This document shows, one piece after another, positions 24,111 through 36,900 of a stretch of DNA of 64,000 bases. This stretch comes from Prostheceraeus crozeri (taxonomy: Eukaryota > Platyhelminthes > Polycladida > Euryleptidae). Every line of letters starts with the position of its first letter. The first letter of the stretch is position 1. Location of the stretch: the NCBI GenBank assembly GCA_907163375.1, contig CAJQUW010009212.1, positions 49,620 through 113,619 of the forward strand, read 5' to 3'. The notes beneath the pieces were generated by a model. That model did no database searches. It was not told the origin of the DNA and saw only the letters and a list, made by a program, of their open reading frames with translations. Position numbers and translations under genes: made by a program.

Positions 24111-24385
24111 TCTGAACACGAATAAATTGACAGCATACCAAATGATCGTGTCGACAAGACAGCAAGGCAATGGATTTCCTTTCTCTCTGTGATTGGTCTC
24201 TTACCTTAGCAGCCACTCTACGTCACAACTGTCACACATATTGCGCGTGCGTTGCAGATCAAGAAAACCTGTAGCTGATCTCCAGCTAAAACTTTATTCA
24301 GCAAGCGATTTTAGACCTCAGGTCTTACTAAAGCTGAGGTGTAGATCAGCTGCAGCTTAGTTAAACCTCAACTCAACAATACCCC

Positions 24386-24942
24386 TGTGCCGACGGCTAT
24401 TAAAGCCATTCTGATTTAATTACATAACTATGTCTCATGTGTTTGAGTGTGTCTATTTACTTGTACTCTCCCATGATTGTTTGAGCTTGTGAATTTTTGA
24501 ATAAACCACATCTATGTTTTCGCAATGCTAAAAAGCGTGTTCGCCATTAAACGCACGTATCATACTTGTTAGTGATTACCGGTGGTAAGACCGGCACAAC
24601 ACCTAAATGTTTTCTCTTTAGACATCGCTATCCAAGAACTTTTCTGCTTGGATACCGGCAGTTCAGACGGAATTTAGAAATTTTCATCTTGCCGCTATGT
24701 AAAACGACCTCTATGTTTGAAACTCATTAATTTTTGGATCTTATTGTTGAATTGGTGAGGTATTGCTTCTACAGTTACATAGAAATCGGTTCAATGTACT
24801 GCATCACACTTGCAAAGAAGTCGCACTTGCCATACTTGTCAGTCTGACAACTGTGGGTGGATGTCAGTTAGAACACGCTGGGCTATGACTTCACAGATAA
24901 TGTACGACAAGTAGGCCTGCTGCAATCGAAGCGAAAACAATC
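24386..24942. other. intergenic, nothing recognised
   Basis: No coding frame or repeat identified. Confidence 0.5.
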
Positions 24943-25886
24943 ATTTTAAAGCAAAAACGACAAGTGTTTTGTCGATCGATTTCATGTCATTGTTGGACAT
25001 ATCATCAGGACAAAGCTACAATGAAGATAAACTCGGAAAACAGAAAAAACAATCTCTCCCTCTTTTACGACGATTATTTATTTGGTACAAAAGCTTTACT
25101 CGACGCCTTTCGTCTCTCAGGACAGTCTCAAGGGCGAATGGCACAGCTCAGGCAATACGTTAAGGTCGAGTGGGCATCTCCTCATATCAGTTCATGACGT
25201 CTATTCATGAGGTGTGGCATGTTCTTGGTGATACACCGTGATTCAGACATTCTAGTAGATATCGCTGATTTATATTTAGATAAGATTTTGCAACTAAAGT
25301 CTTAATTTTCATCATTTTATCGGCATGTTGTTTTAAGTGTGAAGATAAAACCATTAAATACATTATCTATGAACTTGTCAAGCTAAAAGAACTATTGGTA
25401 ATTGCGTCTAGAACCACAGAGATTGAATGGGAAAATGCAATAGGAACTGATTTGCGATTGCATCTAAAACTGCGGAATTCAATGTCAAATGCTAAAACAA
25501 TGAAATTTGAACTGAACACTCGTGTTCGTTCATCAAGGTTGAACTATTGATTTGTTTCATGACCAGACTTTCAGCAGTGCGCGTGTACTTTGTGCGAAGA
25601 ACTTTTTGGAAATTGTCATAGCTATTTCTATGAACGTGTTTGGTAATCTCAGCATATTTAGGTCTACCTTCCAAAGTCTTCACGAATTCTGGTTCACATT
25701 GAATTCCGCAGTTTTAGACGTGATTGTAATCAGTTCCCATTGTATTGTTTTTAGCATGCATTCAATTTCTGTGGTTTTAGACGCAATTGCCAACAGACTT
25801 GACAAGTTCTCAGTTGATGTATTTTATTTCATGTCCAATAATGACATGAAATCGATCGACCAACACTTGTCGTTTTCGCTCTAAAA
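24943..25886. mobile_element. nested palindromic element
   Basis: Outer inverted repeats of about 57 bp (24943-24999 and 25830-25886) share CGACAAGTGTT and GATCGATTTCATGTCA blocks. Inside them is a second inverted pair of about 130 bp (25358-25490 and 25680-25820) sharing AATTGCGTCTA, CCACAGA and CTGCGGAATTCAATGT blocks. Only the 190 bp between the inner arms is single copy. No target duplication was resolved. Class unknown. Confidence 0.65.
25492..25710 (-). CDS. unassigned small frame in palindrome loop
   Basis: Minus-strand frame of 63 codons from its first Met (72 with the open part before it), basic and polar: TLEGRPKYAEITKHVHRN, then QKVLRTKYTRTAES. It fills exactly the single-copy loop between the inner arms. 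I recognise no family. It may be a captured exon fragment or chance. Confidence 0.2.
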   Translation of the reverse strand, partial: CGIQCEPEFVKTLEGRPKYAEITKHVHRNSYDNFQKVLRTKYTRTAESLVMKQINSSTLMNEHECSVQISLF

Positions 25887-26639
25887 TGAAATCTCACAAA
25901 GTACCCGCAATCAGTTGCTAATATATCATGTAATTATCATAATCACATGCGCATTTCTCTTTTAAAGAGCATTGATAGATTACAATAAAATTATTTTCAC
26001 TTATTTCGTAGATCACATTTTCCGTAGAATTATACGTTCTGCTGCATCTCCGTGCCGAAGAAAACGTTGCTACTTTATGTCTACATGTCATACATTCTTC
26101 TTATACAACATCGTGTACAATAGAAAATCAAGAATTGTGGCCAGAGTCAAGCGGTGATCAGCTGATGAGATAAGTCTATAAAATCTTCAATTCTTGGTTA
26201 AACAAGTTCTCCATGTCAGCCTGGCACATCGTGTTGTCCACTGCATGTTGGTGTAATAGTCAAAAATAGGGATACAAAATCTGTCAAAATTCTATCGGTC
26301 CCCATTTGAGCGGCTTCTCTTAGTAGAAAATCTTCAGCTTCCGAATATCTAGATTACAGACCTTTGACATAAAAAGTTCTGGCCTGCATACCAAGAGAAT
26401 AACGAAAATGATTTAGATCATTTCTCAGTCATTAGCAATAAAGCTAAACCAATCTGCAATTTCAACTGCCTCCGGCCTCATCGGCACAAAAAGGGTTGCA
26501 GTTGTTTCATCACTAACAACAATGAGACGTGAGGCGAAAGGAAGTTTGAGAACTCATTTCAGGAACTCTGAATCTGTTAAAGAAAATTTTTGACGCTGCT
26601 GCTAGGAATCTGTAACTAATGCTTGCATAGATACCCGAC
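25887..26639. other. intergenic, nothing recognised
   Basis: No gene or repeat identified. Confidence 0.5.
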
Positions 26640-26850
26640 CGTTCCCTTTTTTATGTTAGTGAGACTATAGAATGGACATTGGAGCAAGTATGAAATAGGT
26701 AGGGTGTCGACTCAAAATGTATCTGTATACAGTGAAAATATACAGTATTCAGCTTTTTGCCGAGAGCAAGTTCCTGCGGTCCAATAAATGATTTGAGCAG
26801 TTCTTAAAAAGCTAAAATTTTGCAAATTTATGTAAGCTTGGGAACTCTGG
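26640..26850 (-). repeat. dispersed repeat family B, partial copy 3
   Basis: Shares GTCGACTCAAAA, TCTGTATACAGT and the following T-rich blocks with 27235-27565, in the same orientation. Confidence 0.65.
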
Positions 26851-27234
26851 GAAATCTAAAATCTTTTGATGATTAAATCTTGGAACTCGCATTTCATGTT
26901 CGCTGATCTACAGTAAACAATCTACAAATGTCAATGTGCTCATTTCTCATATTTAATGATTAAAGTGTATTGTATTCTGATCTCAGTACCAACACTCAAA
27001 GTCCGCTAATTAGCTTGTTTTGAAGACAACAGATTGACAATTCACAATGAATAAAGCTATAAAGTGTTAACAGAAATTACTTTTGAATAATTGAATCATT
27101 CACAACTCATTTATTTGAACGCTTTTGTTGGAGGACTGAAAACGCTAACCGTCAGGTAAACCGTCGAATTTTCACTAGCTTGCTCAAATAGTTGCAAATC
27201 TCAAATATACCTGGGCATGGCTGTAACTTTAAGT

Positions 27235-27565
27235 ACATGTAGGGCATAGAGTAAGTGCATAGTATACAGGTAGATTGTCGACTCAAAACGTTTCTGTATA
27301 CAGTAAAGATTTCTATATGAAAAGATTCATTATTTTACGGAGATTACATTCATGTGGTCCAAAACATGTGCGCAGTTTTGAAAAAGGTCAATTTTTACAA
27401 ATTTTTTACTACCGACATGAAGCTACTTTATAAGTATCATGAAACAAGTTGATTATCAAAAGGAATAAATATTTGCTAACAGACATCTTATCTAAGTGGA
27501 AATTAAGCTGATTATCAAAGGAATTTCATGAGCCGCATTATAGTAAAAGTCTTCATGAAAAAGTC
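27235..27565 (-). repeat. dispersed repeat family B, copy 2
   Basis: Reverse complement of 12025-12360. Harbinger element 2 starts directly at its edge. Confidence 0.75.
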
Positions 27566-27867
27566 TAGCGGGGTCTTGCTGATCTGTTGATTATGGAGCT
27601 GCTTGTTACAATCAGCTTTATGCTGAATTTGATCAACAACTCTCAATCGGGCTTGCTGAGGTGATGATTAACTATCAGCTTCTAGTTTACCAGCAGCTGT
27701 TGATCAACCACAAGCTCCTGATCAAAAGTCTACAGACGATGGCATAGCTATGCAAGCTACCAATCAGAAGTCTGCTCTTGAGATAACGTGAAAATTGCGT
27801 TGAACCTTGCGATATGTGTACATACATGCATGTATCGCTCAACCGAACACAGTCATAGGAATCAATC

Positions 27868-28720
27868 ATGGATCGCAGTTTGCAAGAAGAAGCAAGGATG
27901 AAATTCACGACTGGGGAAAAAGAAAGATTTCTGGCAGTTGTCACTAAATGCAGTATATTAGAAAATAAAAGAAAGGCTCCATCAGTGGAAAATGAGAAAC
28001 GAAAGGCATGGGAGACAATTACTTCTGCCTACAATGCTGATGAGAGCAACCGTCCAAGAAGTGAGATTCAACTAAAGGTTAGTTCTTCGCAATTTACATG
28101 TTGTCCGCACATAGGCCTACATTACTTCGCATTCTATTAGCGCAATTGATAAAACCTTTGTGTTTTTCTACAAAGTCTCTTTTTCACTCTTTTTAGAATC
28201 TATGGAATAATTTGAAGAGAATAGCGAAATCGGAAATGGCAGCAGAAAGGAGAGAGAGATTCAAGACTGGTGGTGGGTCACTCAAGGTTGAGTCTGATCC
28301 GAAGAATGAAGGTGTGCAAGCCATCCTTAGCCAGCAGGTCCCCTTAGTTGGCGTCAACGATGATGACCACTTCGAATCAGGTAAAGGATATTCGTACTGT
28401 TGCATGAATAGATTCATGTGTGAATGAAATTTTCTTCTAACTCTGCAGATGACGATGCAAGTGAAGTAATGGAGAAGAGGGCCAGATGCTCAAAGAAGAG
28501 ATCAGCTAGTGAGCTTGCTGAAGAATTTCATCAAGCAAAGATGAAATTCTTGCGTGAAGAGCACGAAAAGAAAATGGAAATTTTAGAGAAAGAGCTGGAG
28601 ATGAAGCAGATAGAAATAGATTTGAAAATTAGTGACAGAAAGGCAGCGATGGACACTGTGATGTTTATAAAGCAGAAATATTTAAATGAAATTTCAAAAG
28701 TTGATCTGGACGATGAATAG
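27868..28720 (+). CDS. Harbinger Myb/SANT-like DNA-binding protein, 3 exons
   Basis: Exon 1 27868-28077 (70 codons, MDRSLQEEARMKF start), donor GTTAGT. Exon 2 28197-28380 after TTTTTAG, beginning NLWNNLKRIAK. Exon 3 28449-28720 after CTGCAG, in frame across a phase-1 junction (FES then DDDASEVMEK). The product is about 222 residues. A trihelix Myb/SANT-like domain spans roughly 10-95, with an RRERFKTGGG motif shared with the partner protein of element 1 and acidic DDDHFES. A long Glu/Lys coiled coil (KMKFLREEHEKKMEILEKEL) runs from about 160 to 205. In Harbinger it binds the element ends and helps the transposase. No break is visible. Confidence 0.88.
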
Positions 28721-29061
28721 CAATCATGATCTGACTGTTCTCATCACTTTTTGTTGAATTGTCCAGGAACTCGCATTGTTCTGTCACAATTTTGTTTTGA
28801 TAACTGATAAGAAGTTTTTGATTGACACAAGTCTAGTTTTAATGAAGATATTTCCATGCATCAGGCCTGTGATTGCACATCCGTGGATTTGTGGGAGTGT
28901 GAGGAATTTTGTGGGATGGCTCGAAAATCAACTTTTTAAAGAATTTTTTGTTTTGCTCGAGAAAATAACTTCTGTCTAAACATTCTATTTCGATACAATT
29001 AAATATTGCAGCTTGAGGCATTAAAAACAGATTAATGAGAAAAGTGTGTTTCGATGACGAA

Positions 29062-30215
29062 TTAGCGTCTGTTGGATGAAGCACTTTCTGCAACAACTTC
29101 ATTTTGAGGGTTGGCCTGATCACCAAATGTCTGGTTGATCTCTTCCATATCTTCTTCGCCATTTTGTTTGACAAAATTATGTATAACGGCTGTTGCAATA
29201 ATTATGCGACAGCATCTCAATGGACGAAATCTAAGAGTATTCCTCAGACATTGGAATCGACTCTTCCAAACTCCAAATAATCTCTCGACACTATTTCTTG
29301 TCGATATATGTGCTCTGTTATATCGAAGTTCGGCTGGTGTAGATGGTCTCAACAAGGGAGTCAGCACATAAGGCGTACAGGCATATCCATTATCGCCAAG
29401 AAGATATCCATTTATCAAATCAGATTCGAATTTGCTATTCAACGAGCAATTATTCCATATTCTCGAGTCATGGGTTGCACCCTTCCATCGCACCACTAGA
29501 TTTGAAAAAATGCAAATCGTGACTGTTAACAGCCTGCACGTTTATCGAAAAATAGCCTTTGCGGCAGCGATACTCCTCATAATCTTGTGAGGCAGGCTTA
29601 ATAATTGGGATGTGTGTTCCATCAATGCATCCCACCATTCCTGAAAGACAAAAGTAATACACAATTATTATAAGAACTTTAGTTAGGCCCTTGGCTGACA
29701 TAGGGCAGTTGTGATATATTCAATATAATCAATACATGCATGTAAGTACAATAAACAATAAAGATAAACTTACCGGGGAAATGTGCAATGTCATAGAAGC
29801 CTTTCTTCATATCAAAAAACGCTTGATTGAGTGAAGGAAATTTTATGTATTCACTTCTGAGGTCGGCTACATGCTTTGAGACTCGGTGAACAATGCGGCT
29901 GACGCTTGAATCTCTGATGTTAAATATATCCCCAACTGAACGTAAGAAACTGCCATCAGCATAGAATGGGAGTGCTACCAAAATTTGCAACATAGGAGAG
30001 AGTAAATAATTGCCTGCTCTTGAGGCCTCTATGGAATCACGCAACAGATCGTGTAGCTTGATGGCGCAAGCTTTGCCCATTCGGAAGCGATCTCAAAACT
30101 CCTCGTCCGTGTACTGTAACAGCGGATCGATTGGCTTCAATTGCATCAAGGCAGGAGTACCATGATTAGTGTCTCCTTCACCATCCATGTAGTCCATGTA
30201 TTCCATCAGATCCAT
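29062..30215 (-). pseudogene. Harbinger transposase (HARBI1-like), two lesions
   Basis: Exon 1 runs 30215-29774: MDLMEYMDYMDGEG start, then helix-turn-helix region and DIAHFPG, donor GTAAGT. Exon 2 runs 29640-29062 after TTTCAG: GMVGCIDGTHIPI, RWKGATHDSRIW, LLGDNGYAC and NSVERLFGVWKSRF give the full DDE_Tnp_4 catalytic set; the tail ends SASSNRR. Two lesions only: TGA at 30093-30095 where CGA (Arg) is expected before DRFRMG, and one extra base in the A-run 29505-29510 (T-run in the gene) between HDLHF and the RWKGATHD motif. The element was therefore active recently in evolutionary terms. The transposase cuts and pastes at 3-bp targets. Confidence 0.9.
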
Positions 30216-30630
30216 TTGACTTCGCGCTTCTGATCATCAGATAGGCGATGATTCAATAGTGCTATGGCCAAGATTGTGATAGTTAAGCTGTTGATCAACA
30301 GTTAGCTGAAAAATGTTTATAGGAGTTGCTTTCGATGATCATCAGCTGTCTGTTAAATCGAATTTTGCTTGAATCATCACATCAGAAAGCCATTTTAACA
30401 ACAGCTTTCTGTTAACAAGCGTCAGAGATTCCCCTTCTGACGTCAAAACTATTTTTAACTGTTGATTATCATCAGCTGCATGTAAATTGACTGTTGATCA
30501 ATGTCAAGAGCTGTTGATTACAAGCAGCTATTTGACAAGCACATCAGCAAGCAAATTATCACAAGCTGTAGGTCAAATCATGATTTTAGCTGTTGATCAC
30601 GTTGATCAACAGATCAGCAAGACCCCGCTA

Positions 30631-32840
30631 CGGGTCTCAGATAATACGCTGATAATACGTGCTAAGGTGATAAGGTGCTAAGGCTGATAATACGTGCTGA
30701 TAAGCGTGCTACGGTGTCTAGATCTTATTGTGCCTTTATAGCTTTTTAATAGCAAGGGGGAGGGTACAATCTTTGTGTTTTATACGGGGTATATTAACAT
30801 CATTCTATGTCACATTATTAATTTATTAATGTGAGAATCTGAAATCCTGCAGTAGCGCGCTTGGTTAATTTTCGCATGTCCCCTTTTACGCAACGATCCC
30901 GAGAGATGTTCATTTCTGTGAGTCAGATAGCGATGAGCATACTTGAAGGCATAATGTTTACAAAAAGATCTACAGGCTGCATCTGAAGATATTATATATA
31001 AACTTGTATATTTTATAATTTTTATCTGAGCATCGTCCTTTCATTTTTTAAAGAAAGATACCATTTTCTTAGATAATTATTCAGTTTCAGTTATGACTTG
31101 TATAACCTGGAAAAATGTTTTTTCTTCGATATTCTCACAAATAAAGTTTTTACATGAAAATTAAAACTCTTCAGTTTGATCTCATACAACACCCTCCAGC
31201 AGGGAATGTATAGTTGAAGCACAGATACGTTTGGTGGAAAAGACTTCCCATGATAAATTTTGCTCAAAAAACTTTGCAGCTTCAGGATGTCGAACATTGC
31301 CAACTCACCATTTGTGACATTACACTCACGACTTAAAATCACATTTTTTACATTTCAGGAGTGAAGGGCAGCAAGCACCACTTATATCATCTCGATTATT
31401 AGGATTCATATTGAAATCAGTTTTTGTATGCAAACATTCTCCTCCTGCATACACATCATCTTCTGTGGTTGACTGCATGATATTTTATCATCAACACTTC
31501 TCGGACTAAATCCGGAAAACTTCAATAAAGCTATTGTTTTCACTTTCTTGTCACTCTCTGTAAGGTGACGCATGGAGATAAAATAATAAGCACCAGTCAA
31601 TTGACGTATCCAGCTAAAACCCTTCTCTATGTGATCTGGCTGTGCTTTTCCGAGCATTGGACATCGGTCTCAGAAGAGCCTCCATCACAGGTCAGATCGC
31701 CTGATAACTGTTCAGACCTCCGTATAGAAGTAGCTGCTCAGGTTGTAAATGCTTATTGTGTCTATCATGATTGTTTTCATGAAATTGAATGCAAAGAAGG
31801 ATCTCCGTATAGTTCACTTTTCTGTTCCCCCTCATTTCAGGACATTCGTACTGTGGAAATCGGTGGCTTCTCTTTTCCTCTCGTAACTGAGCCTTACATA
31901 ACAATGGTCAATGCTTCGGTTGGATCTTCCGTCCGTTGAATTCGGCTTTTGTCAGTCTTTCCCAAGTATTACATAATTGAATCCAATTTCGAATTTCTAT
32001 TACTGGCTAGTCATTCAGAGATTATCCAGAAGTCATCAGATTGACAACTTTGGAAAACTTGTGATAGATGATAGATACATTATGTGCTGCTTGGAATGCA
32101 TTTCTCTCTGTGATAAATGCAAATACATATTCGTAGATTTTTCGACAGTCAATGATGCGATGATGGCATGGGGAAGATTTCAACTTATGATCGCCATTTT
32201 TAGTCCATTATCGTTTTGAGATGTCACAAACGCAGATGGAATGGTTTCTTTCTAAATTTTAGACAAAATTGTCATAACAAGAAATCTTCCAACTGTGTTT
32301 CCATTGCCAGGACATATACTTGAAAACGTGGTCATGCCGGATCGCAGCTTTGTAGTTGTTTGGAGAAGCATCTAGACAGATAAAGGAATTTCGATGGCAC
32401 TGTACTTTAGATCATGCTGTTTCATTTCTTCAATTTTTCTTCATTGCTTGCCATGATGATCCATGTCCTTCGTGGTAGCATTTGTCAGATTCATGGAATT
32501 GAAGGTTACACAAGACGTCACACAAGGTTGCACAAGAATGTTTAGTTGGGATATAATACTTTCAACTAAATCGATGCAATCACAAATTCAAATTTCTTTG
32601 TTATGCAGCCAGAGGAATGTATTTGTGTTACACCGTCATTGCATTTCGGTTCACAGCCAACAATAGTATACTGCATTTGCTTGCATTTTGCATTCAAACA
32701 AGCTGCAAAATTCGATCTTTTGCAACACGAATGTTGGTTGGCCTGAACATGTATAAAATGATTTCAAATTTTGCTCACCTATCTGTCCAGAGAAATTTAG
32801 AAGTCTATGGTAAACATCATTGACATAGATCGTCACCTAA
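30631..32840. other. intergenic; short local repeats
   Basis: 30645-30715 repeats GCTGATAATACG and GCTAAGGTG several times. The remainder holds only small frames without coding character. Confidence 0.5.
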
Positions 32841-33090
32841 CCGAACAGCTGAAATGACCTTCAACAGACAGCTGATTCTAGTTCCACTAACTGACACACT
32901 AATGCACTCCACCAATGCAGATAGTGGCATAAAGATCGCACGTATTTTCCCATCGAAACACTAGTCAACGGCTGTATCATTTGGTTAGAATCAGTCACAT
33001 GGGTCATTCAGGCCCCAACTTAGCTCCCGCTGCTATGACCTTGAGTCAATTTCCATTCTACTCAACTTCAGATAAGCAAACTATTTCTAT
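32841..33090 (+). repeat. MITE-like repeat family C, copy 1
   Basis: Shares TGTATCATTTGGTTAGAATC, CTTGAGTCAATTTCCATTCT and AACTTCAGATAA with 41341-41575. Confidence 0.7.
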
Positions 33091-33899
33091 GATTACCATT
33101 GAAAATCGATCGCTTCATCCTTCTGACCATAAAAATCCGACTTTTTCAAAGTGCAGCAGTTTCAAGTTTTTCAAGCTTTTCCCTGTTTCAAGTGCATTTT
33201 TGCCTGTGTCAATGCGTAAACTTCTGCTCTTTACCAAATCAACTGCAGCATTGTTGTTTCAAATGCAAAATGAAAGTACAAGTAAAGACGCACCTGTTCC
33301 TTCTTCTGATATCCTGCTCAGACCCACTTACTCATGTTGTTTTCAGATCAAGTTAGTAATTAGTGCACTTCAAAAACTTGCGTCCCTCTTCTTTTTCAAA
33401 GGATTGGTCTCCTTCGAATGTGCTCTAGCTTTAACTTGGCAAATGGGGGAATGAAATCGACTGTTTAACCGATTGGTTGAATTCAGATGAAAATTGAACT
33501 AAGATGCTGAAGCGAATGTCTGAATGGCAGACGTGCATCCTCAGGGTTACACAGAGTAAAGCGCCGCACAAAGCCAGTCCACCAATCATATGTCTGTCAA
33601 TCGATTTATAATGCTAATTTTCTGTTCATCTGCGTCTTCATAAATTTGCAATACAGATGTATGTTAGTTGCTATAGTCAATATAGAGCCCGACGCTGACT
33701 ATAATTTCGTCGGCGGCGGCGTGGCCGGCTTAGGCCTACTAGTTTATTTGTTGATCTGAAGTCATGCATATAATCAAATAGAATTGCTACCTTGCTATGA
33801 CTTAATTATGCATGTTGGATTTTTAATTAATAGTAGTAGTAAAATGTATATTTCGTCGAGAATGGATGGCATTCATTACAATACATCACAGATGACAAT
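33091..33899. other. intergenic, nothing recognised
   Basis: Contains a short GC-rich GTCGGCGGCGGCGTGGCCGG stretch (about 33710). No gene. Confidence 0.5.
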
Positions 33900-33958
33900 A
33901 ATACTCAGAAAAAAAGATACATTCATTTTCAAAATATAAAAGTTACAGAAAGAATTCG

Positions 33959-36900
33959 TCAAAATACGTCAAGCGGCTCTGTCTTCACAAAATTCATTAC
34001 ATAATGAAGCACATGTAGGTATGAAGGAAGCTTGCCGACACATGTGCGCGAAAAAGCAATTATCACACGGTGCGAGCAAAGGGAAGTTAGAGGAAAAAGA
34101 TCGTAGAGTAAGTTTTTCTCGTTTAATAGTCCGTGAAATAACTTAAGAGCACTGTTTCTTGCCGAATGTTCAACGGAGTGAAATACGAGCACTCACATTC
34201 AGCACCACATAGTATGCGATGCGAACGACGCCTCACCCTTTCCAACTTCTGAGTTCTGATATAAACCAACAACCAATGGTGTATTGTAGTAGAACGAATG
34301 CGTTGTAAAGGGCGATTAAGTCACTGGTGTAAAGGTATTTCTTTACACGTTTTATGCTGTAGAATTGTAGATTCGCTTTCTTGCACAGATTTGGAATGTG
34401 ATTATCCCAAGTAAGTTTTTCGTTACATATCACTCCAAGTATAGATAACTATTTCTCGAAAAACACATCTTGTGGAGGAGATATCATCACGTTTGGCTTC
34501 TTGATGATCATCAACTTCGTTTTCTGCTTGTTCAAGCGAAGGCCATTTAAGGAACACCAATCATGAGCGCCGTTGATCTCAGACTCCGCGATACAATTCA
34601 AATCAGAGTTGAGATAGACAAGTAACACAATGACAACATCATCAGTGTATTTTGAAAACAAGATGTAAGGATACTTTGGCTGAAGGGAGCTCATGCATGC
34701 ACAAAATAAAAATGGAGACATCTTTTGGTACTTCTAGGTTTTATCCCCCCACTCCTTCAAAATTCGATAAATCATGTTATACTGAACTGATCGCTATGAA
34801 ACTTGAGGAGTGCCTAGAAATGGATATTTTCTTTCTACAAACCAAATTTCATTCAAATTGGATAAATAGTTGCTGCGCTACAGTCGATAACGTAATTCAA
34901 GAAAGAACTACACGTTTATTCCAATAGATATATTGTCTGATCTCTCACTGAAGAGCCCAGTAATCAACAATGTGCAGCAGAATTTTGTCAAATGGGTCAG
35001 TGCCGTGAATGCGTGTGCGCCACATAAACTCGCACAGATAGGAATCGAGCATTCCGTGATGCGTGCCAAAATGCTTCTTGTTTCGGAACTTAGCTGCTCT
35101 CCACATCCGCTCTACGTTTTGAGTTCCGACGATCAAGGTCAACCATGGACAGTCATTTTAGAGGATTGGCATATTCTACGTTATCGACTGTAGCGCAGCA
35201 ACTATTTATCCGATTTGAATGAAATTTGGTTTGTAGAGAGAAAATATCCATATCTAGACACTCCTCAAGTTTCATAGCGAGCAGTTCAGTATAACATGAT
35301 TTATCGAATTTTGAAGGAGTGGGGGGGATAAAACCTACAAGTACCCAACTTTCCACCTTGGGGTACATCAGATGTAACAGGAAGAAAAGAGCTCGTGCAT
35401 CCATTTTTCAGTCTAACTCTCTGTTCTCTCTTTTGCAGATAATTGAAACACCAAAGAATGAAGTTCCTGGGTAAAGATGCATCTACTAAGGATTTACATA
35501 AGAGGATAATCGAACGCTTTCGACAGATCAAGGGTAATGATCAAGACACATTTTCGAATTTGAATCATCGAGGATAGAAGTGATAAAGTCAAGTACGCGA
35601 ATGTTAGCATGAGTCGTAGAATGGAAAATTCGAAAGCCAAACTGATTCGGACCATATTTCGTGATAATTTCCTCCTTCACACTATTTAATACATGATCCT
35701 CAAGAACTTTGGAGAAAATAGGCAAAATTGAGATGGGCCGATAGTCACATATTGAAGGGGATTTGCACTTCGGTACTGGAGTTATATCTGCAGATTTCCA
35801 GCTGATCGGCACGGACTTAGCATCAATTGATAATGAAATCAGATGAGTCAATGGAGCAGAAAGTTCTGAATATGCTGTCTTAACAAATCTTGTGGGAATA
35901 CCGTCATTGTCAGTCGATTTCACGGCTTTAAGATTTTTAAATAGTTTCTGTTTTATTGACACTGATTTCAATTTCACAGTCCTTCTTGACTTCAGCTGGT
36001 AATTTTGTCACCTGTAGCTAGTCGAGAGAATTACTAAAATTGGAAGGAGATTGTATATTCACTGATTCTGCAAATTAGTTACCAAGCGGATAAGCATTCA
36101 TATTCTTGTTTTTAACTTTGTTTACAATTTTCCAGATGCCATTTGGTATTTCCTTTACATTTTGAACACAAGCTTTCTTAGCAGTTTCTATTTCTAATTT
36201 ACTTTCTCGCGATAATGTCGGTACAAAGGAAACTTGTTTTGACGATAAGCATCAAAGCGTAGATTTAGAAGATGCTTCACTTTTGATGAAGAAATGATGC
36301 TTCACTTTTCATACCGCTGAAGAAAATCTTTAAATTGCATAATATTGCTTTCCTGTAATCGAAGAATGTAGCATCACAAGCTTTGGCAGAAAAATTATTT
36401 AAACGAGAAGGGGGTTTGATGCTTGTAATGCAGTGATCTGATTTTCCAATTGGTGCCTCTACAGTCATTAGTAAAATACTTATTGCATTAGAAAAATACA
36501 GAGGTAAAAGGGATTTACTCAAAAGAATTTTATCCAAGATGGAATTTTGCAGAGTAGGACGGTTTACGATCTGACACAAATCGAGAGAGGTTTCTATTTC
36601 ATCAGTCTGAAAATGGTTTAGATCACCAGCAATAATGACATTGGAATTCGAAACATGATCGCACAAGTTCACGGCAAACATTAGTTGATGAAGTTTATGA
36701 GTAGATAACTGAGGAGGAATGTACACAATTAAGAAGACAATATCATAAGTCGACAAATGCAAACAAATAGAATCGAAAAGTTGGAAAGGGTTTACAGAAT
36801 CAACTACTATAGTAAGAAATTTCACGTACGCGCAAACACCTCCGCCGCGACGACCATCAGTGCGATCTTGCCGACAAATTGAATAATTCTGAATATAGAT

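Larger units (their letters stand above)
20512..24385 (+). mobile_element. PIF/Harbinger element 1, decayed
   Basis: Ends GGGGTATTGCTGAGTTGAGG (left) and GGGGTATTGTTGAGTTGAGG (right, minus strand), with repeated subterminal blocks such as GCTGAATAAGTTTTA and AGCTGAGGTGTAGAT at both ends. Inside are a transposase on plus and a Myb/SANT-like protein on minus, in convergent order, the usual Harbinger two-gene layout. A 680-bp foldback sits in the left half. No clear 3-bp target duplication was found. Confidence 0.88.
27566..30630. mobile_element. PIF/Harbinger element 2, nearly intact
   Basis: 3.07 kb with matching ends TAGCGGGGTCTTGCTGATCT. Subterminal regions are packed with TGATCAACAGCT-like motifs in both orientations (about 27580-27730 and 30280-30610), probable binding sites for the transposase or its Myb partner. 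It carries a Myb/SANT gene on plus and a transposase on minus, convergent. Target duplication not resolved (CTA/TAC flanks). Unrelated in end sequence to element 1. Confidence 0.92.

Noticed and set aside
31565-31939. 124-residue frame on plus
   Set aside because: No motif, no splice context, composition like surrounding DNA; overlapped by equal-length frames in other phases.
32981-33454. 157-residue frame on plus
   Set aside because: Overlaps MITE-like repeat C and reads as low-complexity Phe/Ser sequence; no family seen.
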